A DNA stretch of 64,000 nt from Stygiobacter electus (GTDB lineage Bacteria; Bacteroidota; Ignavibacteria; Ignavibacteriales; Melioribacteraceae): NCBI GenBank assembly GCA_029210465.1, contig JARGDL010000008.1, forward strand, positions 1 to 64,000, given 5' to 3'. The stretch's first letter is position 1; each line of letters begins with the position of its first letter. Below the pieces are notes generated by a model. The model ran no database searches. It worked only from the letters and a program-made list of their open reading frames with translations, and was not told where the DNA came from. Both the position numbers and the translations under genes were made by a program. Shown here in pieces: positions 35,196 through 44,213 of this stretch.

Positions 35196-36128
35196 ATGTA
35201 TTCGCTTGAAGTAAAAAATTTAACTAAAACTTTTGGAAAAATTACAGCAGTTGATAATGCAAATTTTGAAGTTCCAGAAGGTTCAATATTTGGATTAATT
35301 GGAAGAAATGGAGCTGGTAAAACAACGACCATCAGAATGATGATGGGAATTTATTTGCCCGATAATGGTGAAGTTGTTTTAAAAGGTGCAAAAATTGGTC
35401 CCGAATTTAAAAGTCGTGTTGGTTACTTGCCGGAAGAACGTGGTCTTTATAAAAAAATGAAAGTAATTGATACACTTTATTACTTCGCAGAAATAAAAGG
35501 TAAAAGAAAAAATGAAGTGCATAAAAAAGTTGATGAATACTTAAAACGTTTTGAACTTTATGATAGACGTCTTTCTAAAGTTGAAGATTTATCCAAAGGC
35601 AATCAGCAGAAAGTGCAATTCATTGCAACCATTCTTCACGATCCTGATTTTATTATCCTCGATGAACCCTTCAGCGGATTAGATCCAGTCAATACAAATT
35701 TATTAAAAGATATAATTCTTGAAATGAAGCAAAAAGGTAAAGTGATAATTTTCTCTACTCATTTAATGGATTTTGCTGAAAAACTATGTGATCATATTGC
35801 AATGATTGATCATGGAAAAATTATTTTAAAAGGTTCTCTCAAAGAAATTAAACAAAAATATTCGCAGAAAAATGTTAGTCTTACTTACAATGGTGATGTT
35901 TCATTTTTAAATCATCATCCAATAATTGATAAAGTGGAAAACTTTGGCAATACAACTGGTATTAGACTGAAAGAGGCAAATCAAACACAAGAGCTTTTGA
36001 AATTGCTTTTAGATAATAATGTAATTGTAAAAAAGTTTGACGCAAATGATATTTCTTTGCAAGAGATTTTCATTGAACTTGCAGGAAAAGATGAAGATAA
36101 TTTTAAGAAGGAGGTTGCCAATGTTTAA
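35196..36128 (+). CDS. ABC-2 type transporter, ATP-binding subunit
   Basis: The 310-residue product has Walker A GRNGAGKTT (about 37-45), signature LSKGNQQKVQF (about 130-140), Walker B FIILDEPFSGLDP (about 152-164) and the switch histidine in FSTHLMDFAE. The C-terminal extension (about 220-310) is like that of the NatA/YhaQ group. It powers export with the permease encoded next; the substrate is unknown. GAGGG precedes the ATG, and its stop overlaps the permease start by eight bases. Confidence 0.93.
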   Translation: MYSLEVKNLTKTFGKITAVDNANFEVPEGSIFGLIGRNGAGKTTTIRMMMGIYLPDNGEVVLKGAKIGPEFKSRVGYLPEERGLYKKMKVIDTLYYFAEIKGKRKNEVHKKVDEYLKRFELYDRRLSKVEDLSKGNQQKVQFIATILHDPDFIILDEPFSGLDPVNTNLLKDIILEMKQKGKVIIFSTHLMDFAEKLCDHIAMIDHGKIILKGSLKEIKQKYSQKNVSLTYNGDVSFLNHHPIIDKVENFGNTTGIRLKEANQTQELLKLLLDNNVIVKKFDANDISLQEIFIELAGKDEDNFKKEVANV

Positions 36129-37386
36129 TTATAGAATTCTTGCTGTTATAAAAAGAGAATTAATGGAAAAACTTTTTTCCAAAGCTTTTATAACAATGAC
36201 GCTTTTAGTCCCAGGTTTAATTTTCTTAATGCTTGGAATTCAAGCTTTTTTATATTCAAGCGAAAAGAAAAATTTAAGAATTGATATTATTACTGAATCC
36301 AATGAATTAACAAATTCATTCTTAAACGATTTTATTAAAAGTGAATATTCAAAAAGTGGGAAATATGTTTTTTCTTTTCAAACTATGAACAGAGATGAAT
36401 TGAAAAAATATCTTGAAGGAAAGAAAAAAGAATTGATTGATGAAAAACTTGGTGGAATAGTTTTTGTACCAACATCAGCACTCAATGATAAAAAAGTTGA
36501 ATATTATTCAAAGAGTTCTCAAAATATTTCTTTGTTTAAAGATTTAGATGGATTAATCAATAAAACATTAATTGATCAATACTTTCATAACAAAACTTTA
36601 TCAAAAGAAGAATTAGATTTTGCACGGCTTGGTGTTGATTTTACTGGTTTCAAAGTTTCTGAAGATGAAGGAATAAAAGAAGAGGGCTACGGAAATTTAG
36701 TTCTTGCTTATCTTTTTACATTTTTACTTTACATTAGTTTGCTGATGATTGGACAAATGACTATGCAATCGGTGATCGAAGAAAAAAATAATAGAATTGT
36801 TGAAGTAGTACTTTCATCTGTTAGTCCAACAGAATTAATGACAGGAAAAATTCTTGGTGCGACATTAACCGGAATAATCCAAATGGCAATATGGTTATCA
36901 CCGGTTATATTGTTAATGTCAACAACAATTTTTGTTTTACCGAAAGAACTTTTATTTAGTATAAACATAAATGTAATAATTTATATGTTAATTAATTTCT
37001 TGATTGGGTTGTTAACATTCATTGGATTATTTGCAATGCTTGGTGCAATATTCGACAATCCTCAAGATGCTTCAAGTGGAACATTGCCAGTGATGATGTT
37101 AATTATTATTCCATTTTTTATTGCACTTTCAATGATGGAAGATCCAAATAAGCCCATCGCAGAAATTGCATCATTATTCCCTTTCGCATCAATTATAGTT
37201 ATGCCTGCGAGAATGACTTTAGTGGGTGTTCCAACTTTACATTTAATTTTAGCTGTTGTAATTAATATTTTAACTTTTATTGCAATTTTTCCAATCGCAG
37301 GAAAAATCTATCGAATTGGAATTTTAAGAACCGGCAAAAAACCAAAATGGAGTGAAGTCTTTAAATGGTTGAGATATAAATACTAA
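36121..37386 (+). CDS. ABC-2 type transporter permease (NatB/YhaP-like)
   Basis: The product has about 421 residues: one N-terminal TM helix (about 24-44), a large extracytoplasmic domain (about 45-195), and five or six helices in the C-terminal half, as in NatB-type permeases. EEKNNRIVEVVLSSVSPTELMTGKILG is the family hallmark loop. The start at ATG 36121 is chosen because AAGGAGG lies at 36108-36114; a longer in-frame extension to 36037 runs inside the ATPase gene and is unlikely. Confidence 0.92.
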   Translation: MFNYRILAVIKRELMEKLFSKAFITMTLLVPGLIFLMLGIQAFLYSSEKKNLRIDIITESNELTNSFLNDFIKSEYSKSGKYVFSFQTMNRDELKKYLEGKKKELIDEKLGGIVFVPTSALNDKKVEYYSKSSQNISLFKDLDGLINKTLIDQYFHNKTLSKEELDFARLGVDFTGFKVSEDEGIKEEGYGNLVLAYLFTFLLYISLLMIGQMTMQSVIEEKNNRIVEVVLSSVSPTELMTGKILGATLTGIIQMAIWLSPVILLMSTTIFVLPKELLFSININVIIYMLINFLIGLLTFIGLFAMLGAIFDNPQDASSGTLPVMMLIIIPFFIALSMMEDPNKPIAEIASLFPFASIIVMPARMTLVGVPTLHLILAVVINILTFIAIFPIAGKIYRIGILRTGKKPKWSEVFKWLRYKY

Positions 37387-37387
37387 T

Positions 37388-37590
37388 GACAATTGCTAAT
37401 TGCAAATTGCGAATTGATAATTTTAATTTGTGTTTATCTGTGATATCTGTGGTTTAATTTTTAAACAATTAAATTTACATATTATTACTAAAGTAAAACT
37501 TAATCTTGAATAACAAACAACACAATTTTTTAATTACTAATTTTCAATTTTCAATTCGCAATTTTCAATTTTCAATTATCAATTAAAAAT
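37388..37590. repeat. Intergenic AATTG-rich inverted repeats
   Basis: The gap between the ABC permease and the next gene holds a left block (37388-37424, AATTGCTAATTGCAAATTGC...) and a right block (37540-37590, CAATTTTCAATTCGCAATTTTC...) that are reverse complements in style. Between them is TCTGTGATATCTGTGG. A related AATTGCAAATTGC block is at 51021-51052. These look like members of a dispersed intergenic repeat family. No gene is seen here. Confidence 0.65.
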
Positions 37591-37594
37591 AATT

Positions 37595-37921
37595 ATGAAT
37601 AATAGCCCAGAAATATTTACCTCTTTAGTTGAGAAATTAAATAAAGATTTTTCTCTTGAAGGTAACAACTTACCAGTTAATTCTGATTTTGAAATATTGA
37701 AAAAATTTTTCACCGAAAAAGTAAAAGAATTAATGTCAAGCAATTATGATAGATTTTTAAATAGTCTTTATAGAATTGATGTTGATGAAACCAAATTAAC
37801 TCAAATACTTCACTCAAAAGATAAAACAACAATTGCAGAAAAACTTGCCGATTTAATAATAGAACGTCAACTATTAAGAGTCAAAACTCAACTACTCTAC
37901 AAACAAAGTAAGAATAAATAA
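37595..37921 (+). CDS. Conserved hypothetical small helical protein
   Basis: The 108-residue soluble protein is predicted to be all-helical. Its pattern LNSLYRIDVDETKLTQIL and KLADLIIERQLLRVKT is familiar from short uncharacterised Bacteroidota proteins. There is no signal, no cysteine and no catalytic motif. It lies 53 bp upstream of the YitT-like gene on the same strand and may be co-transcribed. Function is unknown. Confidence 0.65.
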   Translation: MNNSPEIFTSLVEKLNKDFSLEGNNLPVNSDFEILKKFFTEKVKELMSSNYDRFLNSLYRIDVDETKLTQILHSKDKTTIAEKLADLIIERQLLRVKTQLLYKQSKNK

Positions 37922-37974
37922 TTTTTGAAGTTCAATTTCAATCTTTATTTTTGAATTAAAAATTAGAGCAAATA

Positions 37975-38910
37975 ATGCCCTCAAAATTCCTCAAAAAATT
38001 TCCAATTATTGATTACACCGCAATAATTTTTGGTTCAGCTATAATGGCAATTGGCATCGGTGTTTTTTTAGTTGATGCTAAAGTTGTTCCGGGCGGTGTA
38101 AGTGGTTTAGCAATGGCTTTTTATTATTTATCCGGAAATAAAATTCCAGTCGGCATTCTAATTTGGTTCTTAAATATTCCATTGTTTATTTGGGGTTTAA
38201 AAGAACTTGGAAAAGAATTTGGTTTGAGAACTTTTGTCGGATTTTCTTTGAGCTCATTATTTATCGATTTTTTCCGTGGCGATTTACCTGGATTTAATTA
38301 TGTCCGTCTTCAAGATTCTGCTACAGTTCAAGACTTATTAAAAAATGATTTTTTGTTTTTCATTTTAATAGGTGCTGTTTTGGTTGGTGTTGGTCTTGGA
38401 ATTATTTTTAAATTCAAAGGTACAACTGCTGGCAGTGATATTGTTGCATCAATTATGCATAAACGGTTTGGAATTAAACCGGGTCAATCAATAATGCTAA
38501 TTGACTTTTTTGTAATTGCTCTTGCTGGTGTTATTATAGAACTGAAAGGACTTTCACCAGAAAAACCAGCTTTATCACTTACATTTTATGCTTTGTTTCT
38601 TTTGTTTGTATCATCCAAATTAATAGATGCAATAATTGATGGATTTGATTACGCACGTGCAGCTTACATTATCTCAGATAAATTCAAAGAAATTGAAGAT
38701 AAAATTTTACATGATTTAGGTCGTGGCGTAACTGCAGTCGAAACGCGAGGCGCCTTTAGAAATGTTGAACGCGAAATGCTTTTAACAGTTGTTCCTCTTC
38801 GCGAAGTTTCTCGGCTGGTAGATTTAGTTAAAGAAATTGATCCACATGCTTTTGTAATTATTTACAATGTTCACGAAGTTTTAGGTGAAGGATTTAGAAG
38901 AAGAATTTAA
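37975..38910 (+). CDS. YitT family membrane protein with DUF2179 domain
   Basis: The 311-residue product has five to six membrane helices in the first two thirds (VVPGGVSGLAMAFYYLSG near 38-55 is the family motif) and a C-terminal cytoplasmic DUF2179 domain (about 215-305) with AAYIISDKFKEIEDKILHDLGRGVT. YitT-type proteins are widespread, and no transport substrate is firmly known. It is followed after 12 bp by a methyltransferase gene. Confidence 0.9.
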   Translation: MPSKFLKKFPIIDYTAIIFGSAIMAIGIGVFLVDAKVVPGGVSGLAMAFYYLSGNKIPVGILIWFLNIPLFIWGLKELGKEFGLRTFVGFSLSSLFIDFFRGDLPGFNYVRLQDSATVQDLLKNDFLFFILIGAVLVGVGLGIIFKFKGTTAGSDIVASIMHKRFGIKPGQSIMLIDFFVIALAGVIIELKGLSPEKPALSLTFYALFLLFVSSKLIDAIIDGFDYARAAYIISDKFKEIEDKILHDLGRGVTAVETRGAFRNVEREMLLTVVPLREVSRLVDLVKEIDPHAFVIIYNVHEVLGEGFRRRI

Positions 38911-38922
38911 TTTGGAACAAAA

Positions 38923-39915
38923 ATGAATAATACAAATAATGAATTATTAACTCAGCAAAAAATTAGAGAAATAGCTTACGCTTTTCAATCGAGTAGAATT
39001 TTATTAACCGCTTTTGAACTTGACCTTTTTACTTATCTGGATAAACATTTATTAACTTCTGAACAATTAGCTGTTGAATTAAATTGTAATTCTAAATCTC
39101 TTGAAAGATTATTAAATGCACTGGTTGGTTTGGGATTATTAAGAAAAGTTAAAAACAAATTTTATAACACCGAAGCTGCTTCAAATTATCTTGTTAAAGG
39201 TAAAAATGAATTTCTTGGAAATCTTTATCATACAAACGATTTGTGGCGTTCATGGAGTAATTTGACCGACGTTGTTAAAAGCGGTAAAAAAGAAACTAAT
39301 AAAAAAAGTGATGATAATTGGAAAGAAAATTTTATAGCAGCAATGCACTTTAGAGCAATAAAAGAATCAAAAATTTTAGCTTCGATGCTGGATTTACAAA
39401 ATGTAAAAACTATGCTTGATGTTGGCGGTGGCTCGGGTATTTTTTCTATGGCTTTTATCGAAAAAAATAATAATATCAAATCAACTATTTTTGATTTGCC
39501 ACATATTATTCCAATTACAAAAAAGTATGTCAATGAATTTCAACTAAAAGAAAATATTACTTTTCAAGAAGGCAATTACTTAAATGATGATTTTAAAAAC
39601 ACTTTTGACTTAATTTTTCTTTCTTCAGTTGTTCACATAAATAGTTTTGATCAAAATATGGCTCTTATTCAAAAATGTTGTAATTCGTTAAATAAGGGCG
39701 GTCAAATAATAATTAAAGACTGGATTATGAATGAAAATAAAACTGAACCATTTGGTGGTACTTTATTTTCAATTAATATGTTAGTTGGATCTGAATTTGG
39801 TGATACATACTCTGAAAAAGAAATGAAAGATTGGTATTTGAATGCGGGTATTAATAAAATTGAAAGAAAGTCTTCAAGTTTTGGTTGGAACTTATTAATT
39901 GGTTATAAAGAATGA
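38923..39915 (+). CDS. SAM-dependent O-methyltransferase (family 2-like)
   Basis: The 330-residue product has an N-terminal winged-helix dimerisation domain (about 10-85, LTSEQLAVELNCNSKSLERLLNALVGLGLL) and a C-terminal class I methyltransferase domain with motif I LDVGGGSGIFS (about 166-176). It has the layout of plant/bacterial O-methyltransferases such as ASMT or CrtF types. The substrate is unknown. It is coupled by ATGA overlap to a lipoprotein gene. Confidence 0.85.
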   Translation: MNNTNNELLTQQKIREIAYAFQSSRILLTAFELDLFTYLDKHLLTSEQLAVELNCNSKSLERLLNALVGLGLLRKVKNKFYNTEAASNYLVKGKNEFLGNLYHTNDLWRSWSNLTDVVKSGKKETNKKSDDNWKENFIAAMHFRAIKESKILASMLDLQNVKTMLDVGGGSGIFSMAFIEKNNNIKSTIFDLPHIIPITKKYVNEFQLKENITFQEGNYLNDDFKNTFDLIFLSSVVHINSFDQNMALIQKCCNSLNKGGQIIIKDWIMNENKTEPFGGTLFSINMLVGSEFGDTYSEKEMKDWYLNAGINKIERKSSSFGWNLLIGYKE

Positions 39916-41048
39916 AAAAATTGATTTACATTTTATTGATGTTATTCATTGTTTCATGTGCAAACAAAAAAGATGTCAAAAGCATTCTCAATGTAAATTA
40001 TGAACAATATGTTTTATCAATTGAAAATCCAAAGATTAAAGTTAATCTTGGTAAGATTGATAAAAACATTATTCTCCTTTTACATTATCGTATTGATGAA
40101 CAAGAAATTAAAAAGCAATTAAAATTAAATGATAGTCTTTGGAATGATAAAATTAATTATCTCTTTGGAAATGGATTTATAAAAAAGAAAGACGAAAAAT
40201 TTATTCCATCGATTTTTATTCTTGATGAAGATACAGATAAAGACTTGAAAAAATTTACCGATTCTCTCGGAAATGAATTAAGCATAATTACAGTTGACAG
40301 ACTGGACAAAATAAAAGAAGCGACAAATAAAATATTTCAATCGAAAAATTATCAGTTTGATGATATATCATTTTTTGTTTTAGGTGCAGTAGTTAATGAC
40401 TACTTTCAAATTAAAAATTTTCAGAATGAATTTATTAAATCATTTGTTCCGCAAAGAGGAGAACAAAGATTTTACTATGCTTTAATTTCAAATGAAATAA
40501 ATAATAATGAACAACCGAAAATATATGAAACAACATTTTATGAATATCCAAAATTTGATTTCATAACATTTTCATTAAATAAGTTTGATTACAATATTCC
40601 AACATTTCCAACTTCTGATTTGATAAATAGTTTTGGAAAAAAACCACAAGTTGGCGATTCAATTTTTCAATTACATTTAATAGAAGAAATATATAAATTA
40701 TCAACAACGCCAGATTACAAACCGAATAAAAATATTTTAGAAGGATTTGAAAAATTAGGAATTACCAATAAATACAAACTTAAAATACCATTAATTGATT
40801 CAAAAAAACTTAAAGATCTCAATAATATTTGTGAAGCAACTAAAACCGATTTAATTAATTATTTTGAAACAAGACAAACATTATTCTTAAAAAAATATCT
40901 GAATTCTAACTTTGTAGATGAAGTTAATTACAAAGAATGGATGATTTGGATTTATAAAATGATTTCTGCAAAAGCAATTCAAACCTTAATTGATAAAAAT
41001 ATTATCAAAAAAGGAATTGCTTCCCCCGCTCTGATTGTTATTAAATAA
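39912..41048 (+). CDS. Predicted lipoprotein of unknown function
   Basis: The 378-residue product has a lipoprotein signal with lipobox VSCA (C at about 16). The rest is a mixed alpha/beta soluble protein with no motif I recognise. ISFFVLGAVVNDYFQI and PQRGEQRFYYALISNE hint at an enzyme-like core. It overlaps the methyltransferase start-stop (ATGA), so the two are co-translated, and it is likely exported to the periplasm or outer membrane. An operator-like palindrome and the TetR gene follow. Confidence 0.7.
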   Translation: MKKLIYILLMLFIVSCANKKDVKSILNVNYEQYVLSIENPKIKVNLGKIDKNIILLLHYRIDEQEIKKQLKLNDSLWNDKINYLFGNGFIKKKDEKFIPSIFILDEDTDKDLKKFTDSLGNELSIITVDRLDKIKEATNKIFQSKNYQFDDISFFVLGAVVNDYFQIKNFQNEFIKSFVPQRGEQRFYYALISNEINNNEQPKIYETTFYEYPKFDFITFSLNKFDYNIPTFPTSDLINSFGKKPQVGDSIFQLHLIEEIYKLSTTPDYKPNKNILEGFEKLGITNKYKLKIPLIDSKKLKDLNNICEATKTDLINYFETRQTLFLKKYLNSNFVDEVNYKEWMIWIYKMISAKAIQTLIDKNIIKKGIASPALIVIK

Positions 41049-41100
41049 TCAGTTCTAATCCACAGTAAAAAATTTTTAAATAATGAAACTTTTTGTGAAC

Positions 41101-41130
41101 TGGAAACGTCAAAAACGTGTTTCGTTTCCA
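41101..41130. promoter_or_regulatory. Candidate TetR-family operator
   Basis: TGGAAACG (41101-41108) and CGTTTCCA (41123-41130) are 8-bp inverted arms with a 14-base spacer, 15 bp before the TetR gene start. GAAACTTTT also repeats directly at 41085 and 41133. This suggests an autoregulatory operator and promoter for the efflux operon. Confidence 0.6.
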
Positions 41131-41144
41131 TAGAAACTTTTCAT

Positions 41145-41813
41145 ATGTTTGTAATAAGTAAAATGGTAAATAAAATGGAAGAAAAAGACATAAAACAAAA
41201 GATTTTACAAAAAGCTGAAGAAATGTTTCAAAAATACGGCTTTTCAAAAGTTACTATTGAAGAAATTGCTTCTTCTTTAAATATCAGTAAGAAAACTTTG
41301 TACAAGCATTTTTCAAATAAAGAACATATTCTTAAAGAAATGGTTTATCAAAACAAATGTGAAGTTGATGATTTTATAGATGAATTAATGAGTGATAAAT
41401 TAACACCTTTTATAGAAAAACTTAAAAAGTTCATGAACTTCATTGCAAAAATTTCTAAAAAAATTGAAGGCACAATGGTTCATGATATTATGAGAACACA
41501 TCCAGAAATTTGGAAAGACATTGAACAATTCAGAGAAAACAGAGCTTATAAAAATTTATCAAATTTAATCGAAGAAGGAATTTCAAATGGAATTTTTAGA
41601 AATGATGTTAATACAGAAGTAGTTGTTCTCGCCTATGTTTCCGCTATTCATACATTAATTAATCCAGAAACATTATCAAAGCTTCCAATTTCTGCTGATC
41701 AGGCTTTTAGAGACATTTTAAAAATTTTATTTGAAGGGTTATTTACTACTGAAGGAAGAAAGAAATATAAAAATACAATTAAAAATGAATCATTAGGAGA
41801 AATATCTTTATGA
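41145..41813 (+). CDS. TetR/AcrR family repressor of efflux operon
   Basis: The 222-residue product has an N-terminal helix-turn-helix (YGFSKVTIEEIASSLNISKKTLYKHFSNKEHI, about 33-63) and a helical ligand domain. It is expected to repress the TolC-MFP-RND genes that follow. Starts at M7 (41163) or M11 (41175, MEEKD) are also possible since no Shine-Dalgarno favours the first ATG. It overlaps the TolC-like gene by ATGA, so regulator and pump are co-expressed. Confidence 0.92.
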   Translation: MFVISKMVNKMEEKDIKQKILQKAEEMFQKYGFSKVTIEEIASSLNISKKTLYKHFSNKEHILKEMVYQNKCEVDDFIDELMSDKLTPFIEKLKKFMNFIAKISKKIEGTMVHDIMRTHPEIWKDIEQFRENRAYKNLSNLIEEGISNGIFRNDVNTEVVVLAYVSAIHTLINPETLSKLPISADQAFRDILKILFEGLFTTEGRKKYKNTIKNESLGEISL

Positions 41814-43120
41814 AAATAACAAAATTAGTTTTGCTGGTTCTCATTGTTTTTTCTGTCGAACAATTTCCACAAGAAAAACTATCAATTTCTCTTGAACAAG
41901 CAATTGAAATTGGATTAAAAAACAGCAAAATGCTTCATTCATCTTTTATGAAAGTAAAGAGTGCAGAAGCAAAAGTAAAAGAAGCAAATGCAATGAGATT
42001 GCCTTCATTAAAATTGAGTGCACGTTATACTCGTTTAAGTAAAGTTGATCCATTTGTAATCACAACTCCATTTGGTACTTTTCCAATTGCCCCAGGAATT
42101 TATGATAACTATGCAACTCAACTTTCATTGTCTCAACCTTTGTTTACTGGATTTAGACTTCTTGGAAATCTTTCACTTAATGAAGAACTATCTAACGCAA
42201 CAAACGAAGAATACAATAAAGACAAATCTGAGCTTTTATTTAACATTAAAAATGCTTACTGGAATGTTTACAAAGCTCAACAATTTAAAAAAGTAATGGA
42301 TGAAACAGTTGAACAAATGAAGGCTCATTTAAATGATGCTAAAAATTTGGAAAAAGTAGGAATGATGACAAGAAATGATGTGCTAAAATTAGAAGTGCAA
42401 TATTCAAATATTTTGTATCAACAAATTGACGCAGAAAATGCAGTTAAACTTTCAATTGTAGCTTTGAATAACACACTTGGAATACCACTCGAAACTCAAA
42501 CAGAAATTACTTCAACAGCTAATTTAAATGTTTATCCGACTGAAGATTTATCTTCTTTAATTTCAAATGCAATTGAAATAAGACCTGAAATTAAAGCGGC
42601 AGATTCAAGAATTCGTGCAAGTGAAGCTGGTGTAACTTTAGCGCAATCTTCTTGGTATCCGCAAATTGCACTTTATGGAAATTATTATTACTCAAAACCT
42701 AACCAAAGAATTCTTCCATCGAGAAATCAATTTGATGCAACTTGGGATGCTGGCGTTATTCTTAATATGAATATTTGGGATTGGCTTACAACAAAACATC
42801 AGACTGATCAGGCACAAGCTCAGCTTGAACAAGCTAAAGATGGTTTAGGGTTGATCAAAGATGGAATTACTCTTGAAGTTACTCAGAATTATTTAACTGT
42901 AAATCAAGCCAAAAGAAAAATTGATATTGCAAAACTAAATGTTGAACAAGCTGAAGAGAATTTAAGAGTAACATCTGAGAAATTTAAAAATGGTTATGCT
43001 ACAAGTTCTGAATTAGTTGATGCTGAAACAGCATTGATAACTGCAAAAACAAATTATAATACTTCGGTTATTGATTATGAATTAGCAAAAGCAAAATTAG
43101 AAAAATCAATTGGTAAATAA
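41810..43120 (+). CDS. TolC-family outer membrane efflux protein
   Basis: The 436-residue product has a signal peptide (about 1-19) and duplicated TolC-like halves of coiled helices and short beta strands: LSISLEQAIEIGLKNSKMLHSS (about 24-45), LSLSQPLFTGFRLLG, SWYPQIALYGNYYYSKP and the second-half repeat. It forms the outer membrane channel for the downstream MFP and RND. Length is normal for Bacteroidota channels. It may also serve the RND pair at 5.9-13.6 kb, which lacks its own channel gene. Confidence 0.93.
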   Translation: MKITKLVLLVLIVFSVEQFPQEKLSISLEQAIEIGLKNSKMLHSSFMKVKSAEAKVKEANAMRLPSLKLSARYTRLSKVDPFVITTPFGTFPIAPGIYDNYATQLSLSQPLFTGFRLLGNLSLNEELSNATNEEYNKDKSELLFNIKNAYWNVYKAQQFKKVMDETVEQMKAHLNDAKNLEKVGMMTRNDVLKLEVQYSNILYQQIDAENAVKLSIVALNNTLGIPLETQTEITSTANLNVYPTEDLSSLISNAIEIRPEIKAADSRIRASEAGVTLAQSSWYPQIALYGNYYYSKPNQRILPSRNQFDATWDAGVILNMNIWDWLTTKHQTDQAQAQLEQAKDGLGLIKDGITLEVTQNYLTVNQAKRKIDIAKLNVEQAEENLRVTSEKFKNGYATSSELVDAETALITAKTNYNTSVIDYELAKAKLEKSIGK

Positions 43121-43138
43121 ATTTTGGAGAAAACATAT

Positions 43139-44200
43139 ATGAAAAATTGGAAAATATTTGTTGGACTAGCTGTGATAGCAATAATTATTATTTCAATTCT
43201 TGTTATTAATAAGAAGAAACTAGCACAAAATACTTCCGGCGGAATAGATCTTAAATATTTTGTTACAGTTGAAAAAGTTCAAAAGAAAGATTTAGAAACA
43301 AAAGTATCATTAACAGGTACTGTTTATGCAAATAATGATGTAAATATTCTTTCAGAAACATCGGGAAAAGTAGTTGCCGTTTATGCTAAAGTAGGTGATT
43401 ACAAACCAGCTAATTCAATTATAGTTCAAGTTGATGATGAATTACGAAAAGCTGCATTAATGAGTGCAGAAGCTAATTATGAAAAAGCAAAAAAAGATTT
43501 TGAACGTTTTCAAAAATTATATCAGGAAAAATCTATAAACGAAGGGCAACTTGACCAAGCTAAAGTTGGTTTAGCTATGGCAGAATCTCAATACATTATT
43601 GCAAAAAGACAATATGAAGATACAAAAATTAAAACACCAATTTCTGGTTACATAACTGCTAGAAATGTCGATATTGGAACTATGCTTCAAGGTGCACCAC
43701 AACCAACTTTTGTTGCTAATGTTGTTGATTTATCTCGTGTAAAAGTTAAAATTAATTTATCTGAAATTGATGCTGCAATATTTAAACCAGGTGATCAAGT
43801 AAAGGTTATTACAGATGTTTACCCCGGAGTAATTTTTAATGGAAAGATTGAATACATAAGCAACAAAGCTGATGAAGCACATACTTATCCAACAGAAATT
43901 TCAATTGTTAATCAGACATCACATTTATTAAAAGCAGGAATGTTTGCACGTGTTGAGTTATCATCAACAAAAAATAAAAATGTTTTAGTTATTCCACGCG
44001 AAGCTCTTGTTGGCAGTGTAAAAAATCCACAAGTGTATGTTGTTGAAAATAATATAGCTAAACTAAAAAATGTTGTACTTGGTGCTGAAAGCGGAATTTA
44101 TGTTGAAGTTCTAAGCGGATTAAATGTTGGTGAATTATTAGTAGTCAATGGGCAAAATAATTTGGAAGACAACACTAAAGTTGAGATTATTGACAAATAG
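43139..44200 (+). CDS. RND membrane-fusion protein
   Basis: The 353-residue product has an N-terminal anchor (about 5-25), a lipoyl half-motif (ETSGKVVAVYAKVGDYKPANS), a helical hairpin with the common KLYQEKSINEGQLDQA, then IKTPISGYITARNVDIGTM and beta-barrel domains, ending with LNVGELLVVNGQNNLED. It couples the RND pump to TolC. The start at ATG 43139 is chosen because GGAG at 43126-43129 precedes it at good spacing; an in-frame TTG at 43124 includes that site. Confidence 0.93.
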   Translation: MKNWKIFVGLAVIAIIIISILVINKKKLAQNTSGGIDLKYFVTVEKVQKKDLETKVSLTGTVYANNDVNILSETSGKVVAVYAKVGDYKPANSIIVQVDDELRKAALMSAEANYEKAKKDFERFQKLYQEKSINEGQLDQAKVGLAMAESQYIIAKRQYEDTKIKTPISGYITARNVDIGTMLQGAPQPTFVANVVDLSRVKVKINLSEIDAAIFKPGDQVKVITDVYPGVIFNGKIEYISNKADEAHTYPTEISIVNQTSHLLKAGMFARVELSSTKNKNVLVIPREALVGSVKNPQVYVVENNIAKLKNVVLGAESGIYVEVLSGLNVGELLVVNGQNNLEDNTKVEIIDK

Positions 44201-44213
44201 AAGGAATTAAAAA

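Noticed and set aside
34814..35332. Long minus-strand ORF and plus-strand ORFs through the 42-bp repeat patch
   Set aside because: Their sequences are pure K-x-K-x or L-x-L-x low complexity produced by the hexamer repeat, overlap the ABC ATPase gene on the other strand, and carry no start signals.
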